This document shows, piece after piece, positions 1-6,996 of a DNA stretch of 14,102 nt. The translations under genes were made by a program, and so were the position numbers. Location: assembly GCA_023450775.1 (NCBI GenBank), contig JAEXGP010000218.1, positions 1-14,102 of the forward strand, given 5' to 3'. Each line of letters starts with the position of its first letter. Within the stretch, counting starts at the first letter, position 1. Source of the DNA: Actinomycetes bacterium. Its GTDB lineage: Bacteria > Actinomycetota > Acidimicrobiia > Acidimicrobiales > Microtrichaceae. The notes under the pieces are model-generated. The model ran no database searches, was not told where the DNA came from, and was given only the letters and a program-made list of their open reading frames with translations.

Positions 1-52
1 CCCTTGGCGCCTGCCGCACCCGACGAGCGGGTCGGTCGCCGGGTGCGCCCGG

Positions 53-1348
53 TCACGCCGGGTGCTTCCCCAGGGGCGCCAGGGCCGCGGCGCCGCGGTA
101 CACGGCGGACTCCCCGAGCTGCTCCTCGATGCGCAGCAGCTGGTTGTACTTGGCCACGCGGTCGGAACGGGCCGGCGCGCCGGTCTTGATCTGACCGCAG
201 TTGGTGGCGACGGCGAGGTCGGCGATCGTGACGTCCTCGGTCTCGCCCGAGCGGTGCGACATGACCGACGTGTACGAGTGGCGCGTGGCGAGCTCGACCG
301 CTTCGAGGGTCTCGGTGAGCGAGCCGATCTGGTTCACCTTGACCAGGATCGAGTTGGCCACGCCCAGGTCGATGCCGCGGGCGAGGCGCTCGGAGTTGGT
401 CACGAACAGGTCGTCGCCCACCAGCTGCACGCGGTCGCCGATCTTGGCGGTCAGCGTGGCCCAGCCGTCCCAGTCCTCCTCGGCCATCCCGTCCTCGATG
501 GACACGATCGGGTACCGGTCGCACAGGTCGGCGAGGTAGTCGGCGAACTCGGCCGAGCTCAGCGAGCGGCCCTCGCCGGCGAGGGTGTAGACGCCGTCGG
601 CGAAGAACTCGGTGGAGGCGGCGTCGAGGGCGATCGAGATCTCCTCGCCCGGCGTGCGGCCGGCCCGCTCGATGGCCTCGACGAGCAGGGCCACGGCCTC
701 CTCGTTGCTGCCCAGGTTCGGGGCGAAGCCGCCCTCGTCGCCGATGGCGGTCGACAGGCCGCGCTCGTGCACCACCTTCTTGAGCGTGTGGTAGCACTCG
801 GCGCCCCAGCGCACGGCCTCGGAGAACGAGGCGGCGCCGACCGGCATGAACATGTACTCCTGCAGGTCGACGTTGTTGTCCGCGTGCTCGCCGCCGTTGA
901 TGACGTTGAGCATGGGCACCGGCAGCACACAGGCGTTCGGGCCGCCGACGTAGCGGTACAGCGGCAGGTCCAGCTCGGTGGCGGTCGCCTTGGCCACGGC
1001 CAGCGACACGCCGAGGATGGCGTTGGCGCCCAGGCGGCCCTTGTTGTCGGTGCCGTCGAGGTCCAGGAGGATGCGGTCGAGGTCGCGCTGGTCGACGGCG
1101 TCGAATCCCAGCAGGGCGTCGGCGATCTCGCCGTTCACGTGGTCGACGGCCTGCAGCACGCCCTTGCCCAGGTAGCGATCGGCGTCGCCGTCGCGCAGCT
1201 CGACCGCCTCGAAGGCACCGGTGGACGCACCCGACGGGACCGCAGCGCGACCGACCGCTCCGGAGTCGAGCTCGACCTCGACCTCGACGGTCGGATTGCC
1301 CCGGGAGTCCAGGATCTCCCGCGCCACGATGCCTTCGATGATGCTCAC
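53..1348 (-). CDS. eno: Enolase (phosphopyruvate hydratase)
   Basis: Cytoplasmic glycolytic enzyme converting 2-phosphoglycerate to phosphoenolpyruvate with Mg2+. The 431-residue product has the normal family length and is intact. It opens with the N-terminal signature EILDSRGNPTVEVEV and the flexible loop SGASTGAFEA. In the barrel domain I see His155, the acid Glu205 in GDEGG, metal ligands Asp242, Glu285 (SIEDGMAEEDW) and Asp312 (GDDLFVTN), the catalytic base Lys337 (LVKVNQIG), His365 in SHRSGETED and Lys388 in IKTGAPARSDR. The start is a GTG at 1346-1348, chosen because a strong Shine-Dalgarno lies 5 nt before it and the enolase N-terminus begins exactly there. It is the last gene read in the window, separated from the upstream acyltransferase by 230 bp, so it probably has its own promoter. 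I see no convincing -35/-10 pair in that gap. Identification is very secure. Confidence 0.99.
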   Translation of the reverse strand: MSIIEGIVAREILDSRGNPTVEVEVELDSGAVGRAAVPSGASTGAFEAVELRDGDADRYLGKGVLQAVDHVNGEIADALLGFDAVDQRDLDRILLDLDGTDNKGRLGANAILGVSLAVAKATATELDLPLYRYVGGPNACVLPVPMLNVINGGEHADNNVDLQEYMFMPVGAASFSEAVRWGAECYHTLKKVVHERGLSTAIGDEGGFAPNLGSNEEAVALLVEAIERAGRTPGEEISIALDAASTEFFADGVYTLAGEGRSLSSAEFADYLADLCDRYPIVSIEDGMAEEDWDGWATLTAKIGDRVQLVGDDLFVTNSERLARGIDLGVANSILVKVNQIGSLTETLEAVELATRHSYTSVMSHRSGETEDVTIADLAVATNCGQIKTGAPARSDRVAKYNQLLRIEEQLGESAVYRGAAALAPLGKHPA

Positions 1349-1353
1349 GCCTG

Positions 1354-1363
1354 TTCCTCCACC
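1354..1363 (-). promoter_or_regulatory. Strong ribosome binding site of eno
   Basis: On the minus strand the sequence reads GGTGGAGGAA, followed by 5 nt and then the GTG start of enolase. This is an unusually complete Shine-Dalgarno compared with most genes in the window. It decides the choice of a GTG start, and it fits a highly expressed glycolytic gene. Confidence 0.8.
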
Positions 1364-1518
1364 TGCGTCGGGCCCGCAGTCGATCCGGGCCGGTCGTCGT
1401 CATCGACCGTCGTCGAGGTCGATCAGCCGGGTCCGCGCTGGGGACACCGTACCGGCGGCATCTTGCCAGCACCGGGCAATCGCCCCCACATCCGCACCTC
1501 CCGTCGCACCCTCGGCAC

Positions 1519-1571
1519 CCGGTTCTGTCGTGCAGAACCGGAATGATCCTTCTGGTTCTGCACAGCAGAAC
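1519..1571. repeat. Double palindrome between acyltransferase gene and eno
   Basis: Two perfect hairpins lie in tandem just after the acyltransferase stop codon: a 9-bp stem (CCGGTTCTG at 1519-1527 with CAGAACCGG at 1533-1541, 5-nt loop) and a 7-bp stem (GTTCTGC at 1555-1561 with GCAGAAC at 1565-1571, 3-nt loop). The inner arms can also pair with each other (1530-1539 with 1554-1563, 10 bp perfect), so the two hairpins and the joined form exclude one another. The element may end the acyltransferase transcript, act in the long eno leader, or be a REP-like dispersed palindrome. There is no T-tract on the minus strand after it, so it is not a textbook intrinsic terminator. Confidence 0.6.
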
Positions 1572-1578
1572 GGGGGCT

Positions 1579-3447
1579 TCAGAGGTTGCTGCGGATGAGC
1601 TCGGCGTAGGCCCTGGCGCCGGCGGGGCGCAGGTGGGCGCCGTCGGGGGCGAACCACTCGGGATGACCCTCGGACAGCTCGTGCCAGTCGACGAGCACCG
1701 CGTTGGCGTGCCGTTCCGCCGCGTCCGCCAGGCGCTGGTTCACCAGGTCCTGCCACGGACGCTCGACCTTGGCGTTGACCAGCAGGACCTGACGGTCGCC
1801 GACGATCTCGAACAGCCGGTCCAGGTCGCCGTCGGAGAACGTGCCGTTGGTGCCGGCGTGGATGATGATCGCCCCGGGCGCCTTGCCCTCGGAGACGAAC
1901 CACTGGACCACCTGCAGCACGGTGTCGAACTGGCGTCCGACCTTGGCGCTCACGGTGAGGCCCGGCATGGCGTTCTGGAGCGCGCCCGACGCCCCCAGCA
2001 TGACCGAGTCGCCGACGGCCACGGCGTTCGTGGCCGTCTGCGGCACCCCTGCCGTGGACGTGGCCGCCTCGGGGGCGGTGGTCGGCAGGGTGGTCTCGCC
2101 CGCCACGGTCGACGCGGGAACGGTGGTGGTCGTGGACGGCGGCGGAGCCGTGGTCGTGGCGCTCTCCAGGTCGGGCACCGCCGCGGCCTCGAGCGCGATC
2201 TTCTCCCGGTCGGGGCTGCTGGCCGCCTGCTGCAGGCCCATGCCGATCAGCGCGATGAGCGCCACGCTGGCCCCGCCGACGATCGTGAGCTGGCGTGCGT
2301 ATGCGGCGCGCCGCTGCCCCGTCGACTCCCGGAACGACCGCCACCAGCCCCCGAGCACGCCCGAGCGCAGCGGCTGCTCGACGTAGCGGTACGACACCTC
2401 GGCGGCCCCGAGGGTGAGCCCGATGCGCAGGACGAACACCGGCCACCCCGTGAACGGCAGGTCGAGCTCGGGCCGGGTGACCATGAAGATCGGCCAGTGC
2501 CACAGGTAGATCGAGTACGAGCGGACGCCGATCCACCGCAGCGGCGCCAGTCCCAGCACCTTGTGCAGGCGGCTGGCCGGATGCACCAGCACCGCGATGA
2601 CGACCACGCAGACGATGTCGAGCAGCAGCATGCCGCCCCGGTAGATGAAGGCGTCGAAGGCGTTCACCCGCATGAAGAACCAGGCGATGATCAGCAGGCC
2701 GGCCACGCCGACCGTGTCGAGCGTGACGCCGGCGCTCGCCGCGGCGCGGCCGCGGGTGCGCCACGGCGCCCAGAGCACGGCCAGCAGCGCGCCCACCAGC
2801 AGGCCCGAGGCTCGCGTGAACGTGGAGTAGTAGACGGCCGAGGGGTCGGTGAACTCCTCGAAGCGGAACGCCATCCACGCCGCGGACGCCAGCGCGAGCC
2901 CGCCCAGGATCCAGGCCATGCGCCGCCGACCGGCCCGCGCCATCCCCATCGCGAACAGCGCGGGGAACACCACGTAGAACTGCTCCTCGATCGCGAGCGA
3001 CCACAGGTGCTGGAGGAGCGGCGGTCGTCCGGCCTGCGCGAAGTACGACTCGTTCAGGTAGATCTGCCACCAGTTCGAGACGTAGAGGAGCGCCGCCAGC
3101 ACGTCGCCACCCATGCGTCCCGCGGCGTCGCGGTACACGAGCAGGGACGCCACCGACACCACCGCCAGCAGCAGGTACAACGCCGGGAGCAGGCGCCGGG
3201 CGCGGCGCAGCCAGAACTGCCGCAGCGAGATCGATCCGCTGTGGTGGCGCTCGTCGATCAGCAGCGCGGTGATGAGGAAGCCGCTGACGACGAAGAAGAC
3301 CTCGACGCCCAGGAACCCGCCGGGCATCCAGCTGACGTCCGCGTGGTAGAGGACCACTGCGGTGACCGCGACCGCGCGCAGACCGTCGAGGGACGGTCGG
3401 TACCCCAGCTTCGGGGGCGCGACAGGAGAAGCGGTGGCCGTGGCCAT
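1579..3447 (-). CDS. Membrane O-acyltransferase fused to SGNH hydrolase domain (OafA/OatA-like)
   Basis: A 622-residue integral membrane protein, probably transferring acetyl or other acyl groups to an extracytoplasmic cell-wall or surface glycan. The N-terminal acyltransferase-3 domain (about residues 15-405) has ten or eleven hydrophobic segments and the family marks RPSLDGLRAVAV, the catalytic-type His35 in LYHAD, LWSLAIEEQFY (about 148-158) and SYSIYLWHWP (about 310-319). A Thr/Pro/Ala-rich linker (about 425-470) leads to a C-terminal SGNH domain with GDSVML (nucleophile Ser481), the HAGTNG block (Asn534) and the DGAHLRPAG block (Asp602, His605). The substrate cannot be read from sequence. 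I start it at the ATG at 3447: a reading from 3513 would overlap the P450 gene and adds 22 non-conserved residues. It lies 52 bp after the P450 stop. No Shine-Dalgarno is visible, but a -10-like hexamer sits 8 nt upstream. Confidence 0.93.
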   Translation of the reverse strand: MATATASPVAPPKLGYRPSLDGLRAVAVTAVVLYHADVSWMPGGFLGVEVFFVVSGFLITALLIDERHHSGSISLRQFWLRRARRLLPALYLLLAVVSVASLLVYRDAAGRMGGDVLAALLYVSNWWQIYLNESYFAQAGRPPLLQHLWSLAIEEQFYVVFPALFAMGMARAGRRRMAWILGGLALASAAWMAFRFEEFTDPSAVYYSTFTRASGLLVGALLAVLWAPWRTRGRAAASAGVTLDTVGVAGLLIIAWFFMRVNAFDAFIYRGGMLLLDIVCVVVIAVLVHPASRLHKVLGLAPLRWIGVRSYSIYLWHWPIFMVTRPELDLPFTGWPVFVLRIGLTLGAAEVSYRYVEQPLRSGVLGGWWRSFRESTGQRRAAYARQLTIVGGASVALIALIGMGLQQAASSPDREKIALEAAAVPDLESATTTAPPPSTTTTVPASTVAGETTLPTTAPEAATSTAGVPQTATNAVAVGDSVMLGASGALQNAMPGLTVSAKVGRQFDTVLQVVQWFVSEGKAPGAIIIHAGTNGTFSDGDLDRLFEIVGDRQVLLVNAKVERPWQDLVNQRLADAAERHANAVLVDWHELSEGHPEWFAPDGAHLRPAGARAYAELIRSNL

Positions 3448-3455
3448 TGCCCGCC

Positions 3456-3461
3456 ATTCTG
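3456..3461 (-). promoter_or_regulatory. Possible -10 element for leaderless start of the acyltransferase gene
   Basis: The minus strand reads CAGAAT, then 8 nt, then the ATG at 3447. The spacing is the same as in three other genes of this window without a Shine-Dalgarno. Only the A at position 2 and T at position 6 match the actinobacterial TANNNT consensus, and no -35 is recognisable. Weak alone; the support comes from the shared spacing. Confidence 0.3.
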
Positions 3462-3499
3462 GCCGCTCCGACCCCTGCCGCCGGGGACGGGGTGAGGGT

Positions 3500-4744
3500 C
3501 TACCCAGCGCCACCCGGGGCGGTCGCGGCCGGTCGCGGACCGGCTTCCGGGCGGGGCGTGAGCTCCACGCGGAAGCTCCTCACGGCCCGGGCGAAGATGT
3601 TCGGCTCGACGTCGGGCTCGGTCACGACGACCGGCGGTTCGAACCGTCGCGGGAGCTCCCGGAACAGGTTCTGGAGCTCCCGACGGGCCAGGTTCGCGCC
3701 GAGGCAGAAGTGGGTGCCGTGCCCGAACGCGACGTGCGGGTTGGGGCTGCGGGTGATGTCGAACGTGGAGGGGTGGACGAACACGTCCTCGTCCCGGTTG
3801 GCCGACGGGTACAGCAGGACGATCCGGTCGCCCTCGGCCACGGGTCGGCCGCCGATCGTCGTGTCCTCGAGCGCGGTGCGGAAGAAGTTGTTGAGCGGGG
3901 TGACCCAGCGGATGAGCTCCTCGACCGCCGTCGTGACCACGTCGGGGTCGGTCGCCATGCGCTCCCACGCGTCGGGGTGGTCCGCCAGCACCCGGATGCC
4001 GTGGGAGATGACCGTCCGGGTGGTCTCTGCGCCGCCGGCGATGAACAGGCCGCACTCGTGGATCATCCGGTTGGGGCCGTAGCCGCCCGGGCCGTGCAGG
4101 TCGGTGTTGCACCAGACCGAGAGCAGGTCGTCCATGGGGCAGGCCTGCTTCTCCGGCAGCACCGCCCCCACCGCCTGTGCGAACTCGCCGATCGCCTCGA
4201 ACAGCTCGGCGGCGGCGTCCCCGTCGGTCGGCGCGGCGTCGATGCGCATCAGACGCTCGGACCAGCGCTTGATGTCGCGCCAGCGGTCCTCGGGCAGGCC
4301 CAGCAGCCGGGCGGTCAGACGGCACGGCAGCGGCGCCGCCAGCCGGTCGACCACGTCGACGGGCCCGTCGCCGGCGGCCGCCTCGACGTCGTCGAGCAGC
4401 GCGTCGATCGTGGCGGTCACCCACTCGTCCTGGTTGCGCACGGCCCGCGGCGTGAAGCGGTCGGACACCAGCCGCCGCTGGGCCACGTGCCCCGGGTCGT
4501 CCTGGGCGATGATGCTGTTCTCCTCGGGCGCCCACCACGAGCGGTAGCCGCGGGCCGACGAGAACACCGCCGAGTTGCGCTCGACCTCGAGCACATCCGC
4601 GTGGCGCGTCACCGCCCACAGGCCGTTGGCCTCGTCCCGGTACAGCGGCTCGTTGGCCCGCATCCAGGCCCACAGGTCGTGGGGGTCGGTCCGGTACAGC
4701 TCCGGGTCGAGCAGGTCCGCCTCGGGGCGGGTTCCGACGGTCAT
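3500..4744 (-). CDS. Cytochrome P450, CYP142/CYP125-like
   Basis: A 414-residue soluble bacterial P450 of full length. It is expected to hydroxylate a hydrophobic substrate with O2 and electrons from a ferredoxin and reductase, neither of which is encoded in the window. Diagnostic motifs are all present: the I-helix AGGAETT (236-242, with the acid-alcohol pair Glu240-Thr241), the K-helix ExxR (Glu276 to Arg279) and the heme-binding loop FGHGTHFCLG with the thiolate ligand Cys347. Wording such as YPSANRDEDVF, NPHVAFGHGTHFCLG and the N-terminal LYRTDPHDLWAWMR recalls the actinobacterial sterol/steroid P450s CYP142 and CYP125, but I cannot assign a substrate. The ATG at 4744 was chosen because conserved P450 sequence begins just after it; the 61 residues that could be added upstream are low-complexity antisense-like sequence. 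It lies 49 bp after the MDMPI-family gene and 52 bp before the acyltransferase. Confidence 0.95.
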   Translation of the reverse strand: MTVGTRPEADLLDPELYRTDPHDLWAWMRANEPLYRDEANGLWAVTRHADVLEVERNSAVFSSARGYRSWWAPEENSIIAQDDPGHVAQRRLVSDRFTPRAVRNQDEWVTATIDALLDDVEAAAGDGPVDVVDRLAAPLPCRLTARLLGLPEDRWRDIKRWSERLMRIDAAPTDGDAAAELFEAIGEFAQAVGAVLPEKQACPMDDLLSVWCNTDLHGPGGYGPNRMIHECGLFIAGGAETTRTVISHGIRVLADHPDAWERMATDPDVVTTAVEELIRWVTPLNNFFRTALEDTTIGGRPVAEGDRIVLLYPSANRDEDVFVHPSTFDITRSPNPHVAFGHGTHFCLGANLARRELQNLFRELPRRFEPPVVVTEPDVEPNIFARAVRSFRVELTPRPEAGPRPAATAPGGAG

Positions 4745-4752
4745 GGCCCGAC

Positions 4753-4758
4753 AGTCTG
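4753..4758 (-). promoter_or_regulatory. Possible -10 element for leaderless start of the P450 gene
   Basis: The minus strand reads CAGACT, then 8 nt, then the P450 ATG at 4744. A at position 2 and T at position 6 fit TANNNT. No ribosome binding site and no clear -35 are visible in the 49-bp gap. Listed because the spacing matches the other Shine-Dalgarno-less starts here. Confidence 0.3.
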
Positions 4759-4793
4759 CTCCGCGCCCCCGCACCCCGCTCGTCCGCGTGCGG

Positions 4794-5549
4794 TCAGTTG
4801 CCGCCGAGGCCGGTCCAGGCCGCACCGACGCCCGCGTCGCCGAGCAGCTCCACCGAGCCCTCCGGCACGTCCCGGCCCCAGAGCTGCAGCAGGAGGTGCT
4901 CGGCGGTGCCGCGCACGGCGGCGTCACCCTTGCGGTGCGAGCGGTCGAGCACGTACTCGCCGTCGACGACCTCCACGGTCCACTCCCCGGGCGTGTCGGT
5001 GCAGTGCAGGTGCGCGCTCCCGGAGGGCAGCTGCAGCCCGTCGCGCTGGACCAGCCGGGGCACGATCACTCCGAGGTACTCGTCGATGCCGTCGGCTGCG
5101 AGCGCCGGATACATGGCCCGGGGCGCGGCGACGGCGGACTCGGCGTCCCACCGGTGCAGCGCGGTCTCGTGGGTCTGACGGCGGATCCACACGGCGACCG
5201 TGGGATCCGCGATCGGGAACGGCGTCCAGGTGGGGGCCTCGGGGCCGGCGGCGTCGAGCGAGTTGGCCAGACCGATCGCCCCGTCGCCGAACCAGCGGGC
5301 CAGCGCATCCGGTTCCTCGGGCGCCGGGTCCGCGGGCGGGTCGGTCGCGCGGGCCCGCTCCGGCGGTGCCGCCGTCTCGACGCAGTCCCGGGCCCAGCGG
5401 TGCACGCCGCCGAGGTGCTCGACCAGGTCCCGCAGCGTCCAGCCGGGACACGACCGCACCGGCGCCGACAGGTCGGTGACGATCAGCTCGGTGATGCGAG
5501 CCGAGTCGTTGCGGAGCTGCTCGGTGTCCATGACAGGCGCGGTGATCAC
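4794..5549 (-). CDS. Maleylpyruvate isomerase family mycothiol-dependent enzyme (TIGR03083/DinB-like)
   Basis: A 251-residue protein of the actinobacterial family whose founding member isomerises maleylpyruvate with mycothiol as cofactor; most members have unknown substrates. The N-terminal four-helix DinB-like domain (about 5-150) starts with CPGWTLRDLVEHLGG and keeps the three likely metal ligands of the family: His45, then Glu128 and His132 in HETALHRWDAE (the ExxxH pair). The C-terminal MDMPI_C-like domain (about 165-245) contains GEWTVEV and GTAEHLLLQLWGR. The start is uncertain. The GTG at 5549 has a -10-like hexamer 8 nt upstream, whereas an ATG six codons later (5531) gives 245 residues, also a normal length; neither has a Shine-Dalgarno. 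It lies between an inositol-phosphate synthase, which supplies a mycothiol precursor, and a P450. Family assignment is firm; the reaction is not known. Confidence 0.9.
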   Translation of the reverse strand: MITAPVMDTEQLRNDSARITELIVTDLSAPVRSCPGWTLRDLVEHLGGVHRWARDCVETAAPPERARATDPPADPAPEEPDALARWFGDGAIGLANSLDAAGPEAPTWTPFPIADPTVAVWIRRQTHETALHRWDAESAVAAPRAMYPALAADGIDEYLGVIVPRLVQRDGLQLPSGSAHLHCTDTPGEWTVEVVDGEYVLDRSHRKGDAAVRGTAEHLLLQLWGRDVPEGSVELLGDAGVGAAWTGLGGN

Positions 5550-5557
5550 GACCGCAG

Positions 5558-5563
5558 ACGCTA
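5558..5563 (-). promoter_or_regulatory. Possible -10 element for leaderless start of the MDMPI-family gene
   Basis: The minus strand reads TAGCGT, then 8 nt (CTGCGGTC), then the GTG at 5549. The hexamer fits the actinobacterial TANNNT -10. The 17-base stretch from hexamer to start codon matches the one before the SurA-like gene at 13 of 17 positions. The -35 region would fall against the outer arm of the hairpin at 5583-5636. Confidence 0.4.
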
Positions 5564-5582
5564 CCGGCCGACCGCGATCCGA

Positions 5583-5636
5583 CCGTTCTGTGATGCTTTT
5601 CCGGGGCTTTTGACCCGGAACAGCATCACGAAACGG
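5583..5636. terminator. Long hairpin after the inositol-phosphate synthase gene
   Basis: A nested inverted repeat begins 18 nt after the synthase stop codon. The outer arms CCGTT (5583-5587) and AACGG (5632-5636) enclose a perfect 8-bp stem (GTGATGCT 5590-5597 with AGCATCAC 5622-5629), one mismatch, a perfect 7-bp stem (TTCCGGG 5599-5605 with CCCGGAA 5614-5620) and an 8-nt loop. Position suggests transcription termination, or separation of the synthase from the MDMPI-family gene. No T-tract follows on the minus strand, and its ends resemble the double palindrome at 1519-1571, so it may instead be a dispersed palindromic element. Confidence 0.55.
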
Positions 5637-5654
5637 GGCTGGGTCGGTCCCTGG

Positions 5655-6968
5655 TCACTCGGCCTCGGAGTGCGTGACGGGCGCCTCGCCCATCCACTCG
5701 CGGAGGGTGTTCTTGAGCTTGGTCTGCTGGATGAAGATGTCGTGCTCGGGCGACACGCCGCCCGCCGGCTGCGGCGACTTCCAGTAGAAGCTCAACCACT
5801 CCTGCACGCCCGACTGGCCGGCGCGCTGCGCGAGGTCCAGGAACAGCGCCAGGTCCAGGACGATCGGCGCGGCCAGGATGGAGTCGCGGCAGAGGAAGTC
5901 GACCTTGATCTGCATCGGGTAGCCCATCCATCCGTAGATGTCGATGGCGTCCCACCCCTCCTTGTTGTCGCCGCGGGGCGGGTAGTAGTTGATCCGCACG
6001 ACGTGGTCGATGTTCCCGTAGAGCTCGGGATACACCTCGGGCTGCAGGATCGTGTCCAGCACGCCGAGCTTCGAGACCTCCTTGGTCTTGAAGTTCTCGG
6101 GGTCGTCCAGGACCTCGCCGTCCCGGTTGCCGAGGATGTTCGTGGAGTACCAGCCCCGCATGCCGAGCATCCGGGCCTTGAACCCCGGCGCCAGGATCGT
6201 CTTCATCAGCGTCTGGCCGGTCTTGAAGTCCTTGCCGGTGATCGGCACGCCGTTGCGCAGCGCCAGCTCCTCCATGCACGGCAGGTCGGTGCTGAGGTTC
6301 GGGGCGCCGTTGGCGAACGGGACGCCCGACGCGAGCGACGCGTACACGTAGAGCTGACTGGGCGAGATGTTCTCGTCGTCGGCCTTGAGCCCGGCCTCGA
6401 ACGCCTCGATCGTCTCGTGCACCGCGGACGGCTCCTGGTACGCCTCGGTGGAGCCGCACCACACCATGACCAGGCGGTCGCACTCGTTCTCGGTGCGGAA
6501 CCGCTCGATGTCGGCGATCAGCTGCTGCGCCAGGTCCCACTTGGACTCACCGGTCTTCACCCGGACGCCCTCGAGCCGCTTCACCCAGCGCTGGTCGAAC
6601 ACGGCGGGCATGGCGTTGATGCCCTCGAGCTCGCCCGACAGCGGGGCCAGGTCGCGCTCCTCGAGCACGCCGGCGGTTCGGGCGGCCTCCAGCGCGTTCG
6701 GCGAGATGGGATCCCAGCCCCCGAAGACGACGTCGTCCAGCCCGGCGAGCGGCACGAAGTCCTTGATCATCGGGTTGCGGCCCTCCTCGCGGCGGCCGAG
6801 CCGGATGTGTGCCATCTGGGTGAGCGAGCCGACGGGGACGGCGAGACCCTGACGGGCCGCCAGCACACCGGCGTAGGCCGTGGACGCGACGGCTCCCATG
6901 CCGGGCGTGAGGATCCCCAGGCGACCGGACGCGGGAGCGATCTGCAGCGATTCAGGCATGGTCCGCAC
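5655..6968 (-). CDS. ino1: Myo-inositol-1-phosphate synthase
   Basis: Cytoplasmic NAD-dependent enzyme converting glucose-6-phosphate to inositol-1-phosphate, the precursor of phosphatidylinositol and of mycothiol in actinobacteria. The 437-residue protein has the N-terminal Rossmann glycine-rich segment (GILTPGMGAV, about 18-27), then GVPFANGAPN (215-224), GKDFKTGQT (245-253), the signature NILGNRDGEVL (277-287) and the catalytic-core segment KVDFLCRDSILAAP (355-368). It is clearly longer than the roughly 365-residue mycobacterial Ino1, so it belongs to a longer subgroup of the family. The GTG start at 6968 is preferred over an ATG three codons later because GGGGGAG stands 7 nt upstream of the GTG. 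It follows mazG after 135 bp and is followed by a strong hairpin. Family assignment is secure; the gene symbol is by analogy. Confidence 0.95.
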   Translation of the reverse strand: MRTMPESLQIAPASGRLGILTPGMGAVASTAYAGVLAARQGLAVPVGSLTQMAHIRLGRREEGRNPMIKDFVPLAGLDDVVFGGWDPISPNALEAARTAGVLEERDLAPLSGELEGINAMPAVFDQRWVKRLEGVRVKTGESKWDLAQQLIADIERFRTENECDRLVMVWCGSTEAYQEPSAVHETIEAFEAGLKADDENISPSQLYVYASLASGVPFANGAPNLSTDLPCMEELALRNGVPITGKDFKTGQTLMKTILAPGFKARMLGMRGWYSTNILGNRDGEVLDDPENFKTKEVSKLGVLDTILQPEVYPELYGNIDHVVRINYYPPRGDNKEGWDAIDIYGWMGYPMQIKVDFLCRDSILAAPIVLDLALFLDLAQRAGQSGVQEWLSFYWKSPQPAGGVSPEHDIFIQQTKLKNTLREWMGEAPVTHSEAE

Positions 6969-6975
6969 TCTAGGA

Positions 6976-6982
6976 CTCCCCC
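6976..6982 (-). promoter_or_regulatory. Ribosome binding site of the inositol-phosphate synthase gene
   Basis: GGGGGAG on the minus strand, 7 nt before the GTG at 6966-6968. It decides the GTG over the in-frame ATG at 6959. Confidence 0.6.
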
Positions 6983-6996
6983 ACCGCGGGCACCTC

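Noticed and set aside
1..52. Possible start of an ftsB-like gene after eno (GTG at 17-19 on the minus strand), as expected from actinobacterial gene order.
   Set aside because: Only about six codons are visible, with no good ribosome binding site, so nothing can be supported from the window.
39..52. Small hairpin CCGGG-TGCG-CCCGG directly after the eno stop, considered as a terminator.
   Set aside because: Only 5 bp, no T-tract, and such short GC stems are expected by chance at this composition.
1349..1518. A sigma-70-type promoter for eno (TTGCCC and TACGGT noted on the minus strand).
   Set aside because: The spacing between the two is about 22 nt, too long for a credible -35/-10 pair.
1519..1571. 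SOS box (GAAC-N4-GTTC) in the double palindrome near eno.
   Set aside because: The half-sites have the opposite order (GTTC before GAAC) or the wrong spacing for an actinobacterial LexA site.
1543..3495. A 650-codon plus-strand open frame opposite the acyltransferase.
   Set aside because: Antisense of a clear acyltransferase/SGNH protein; repetitive charged sequence with no domain.
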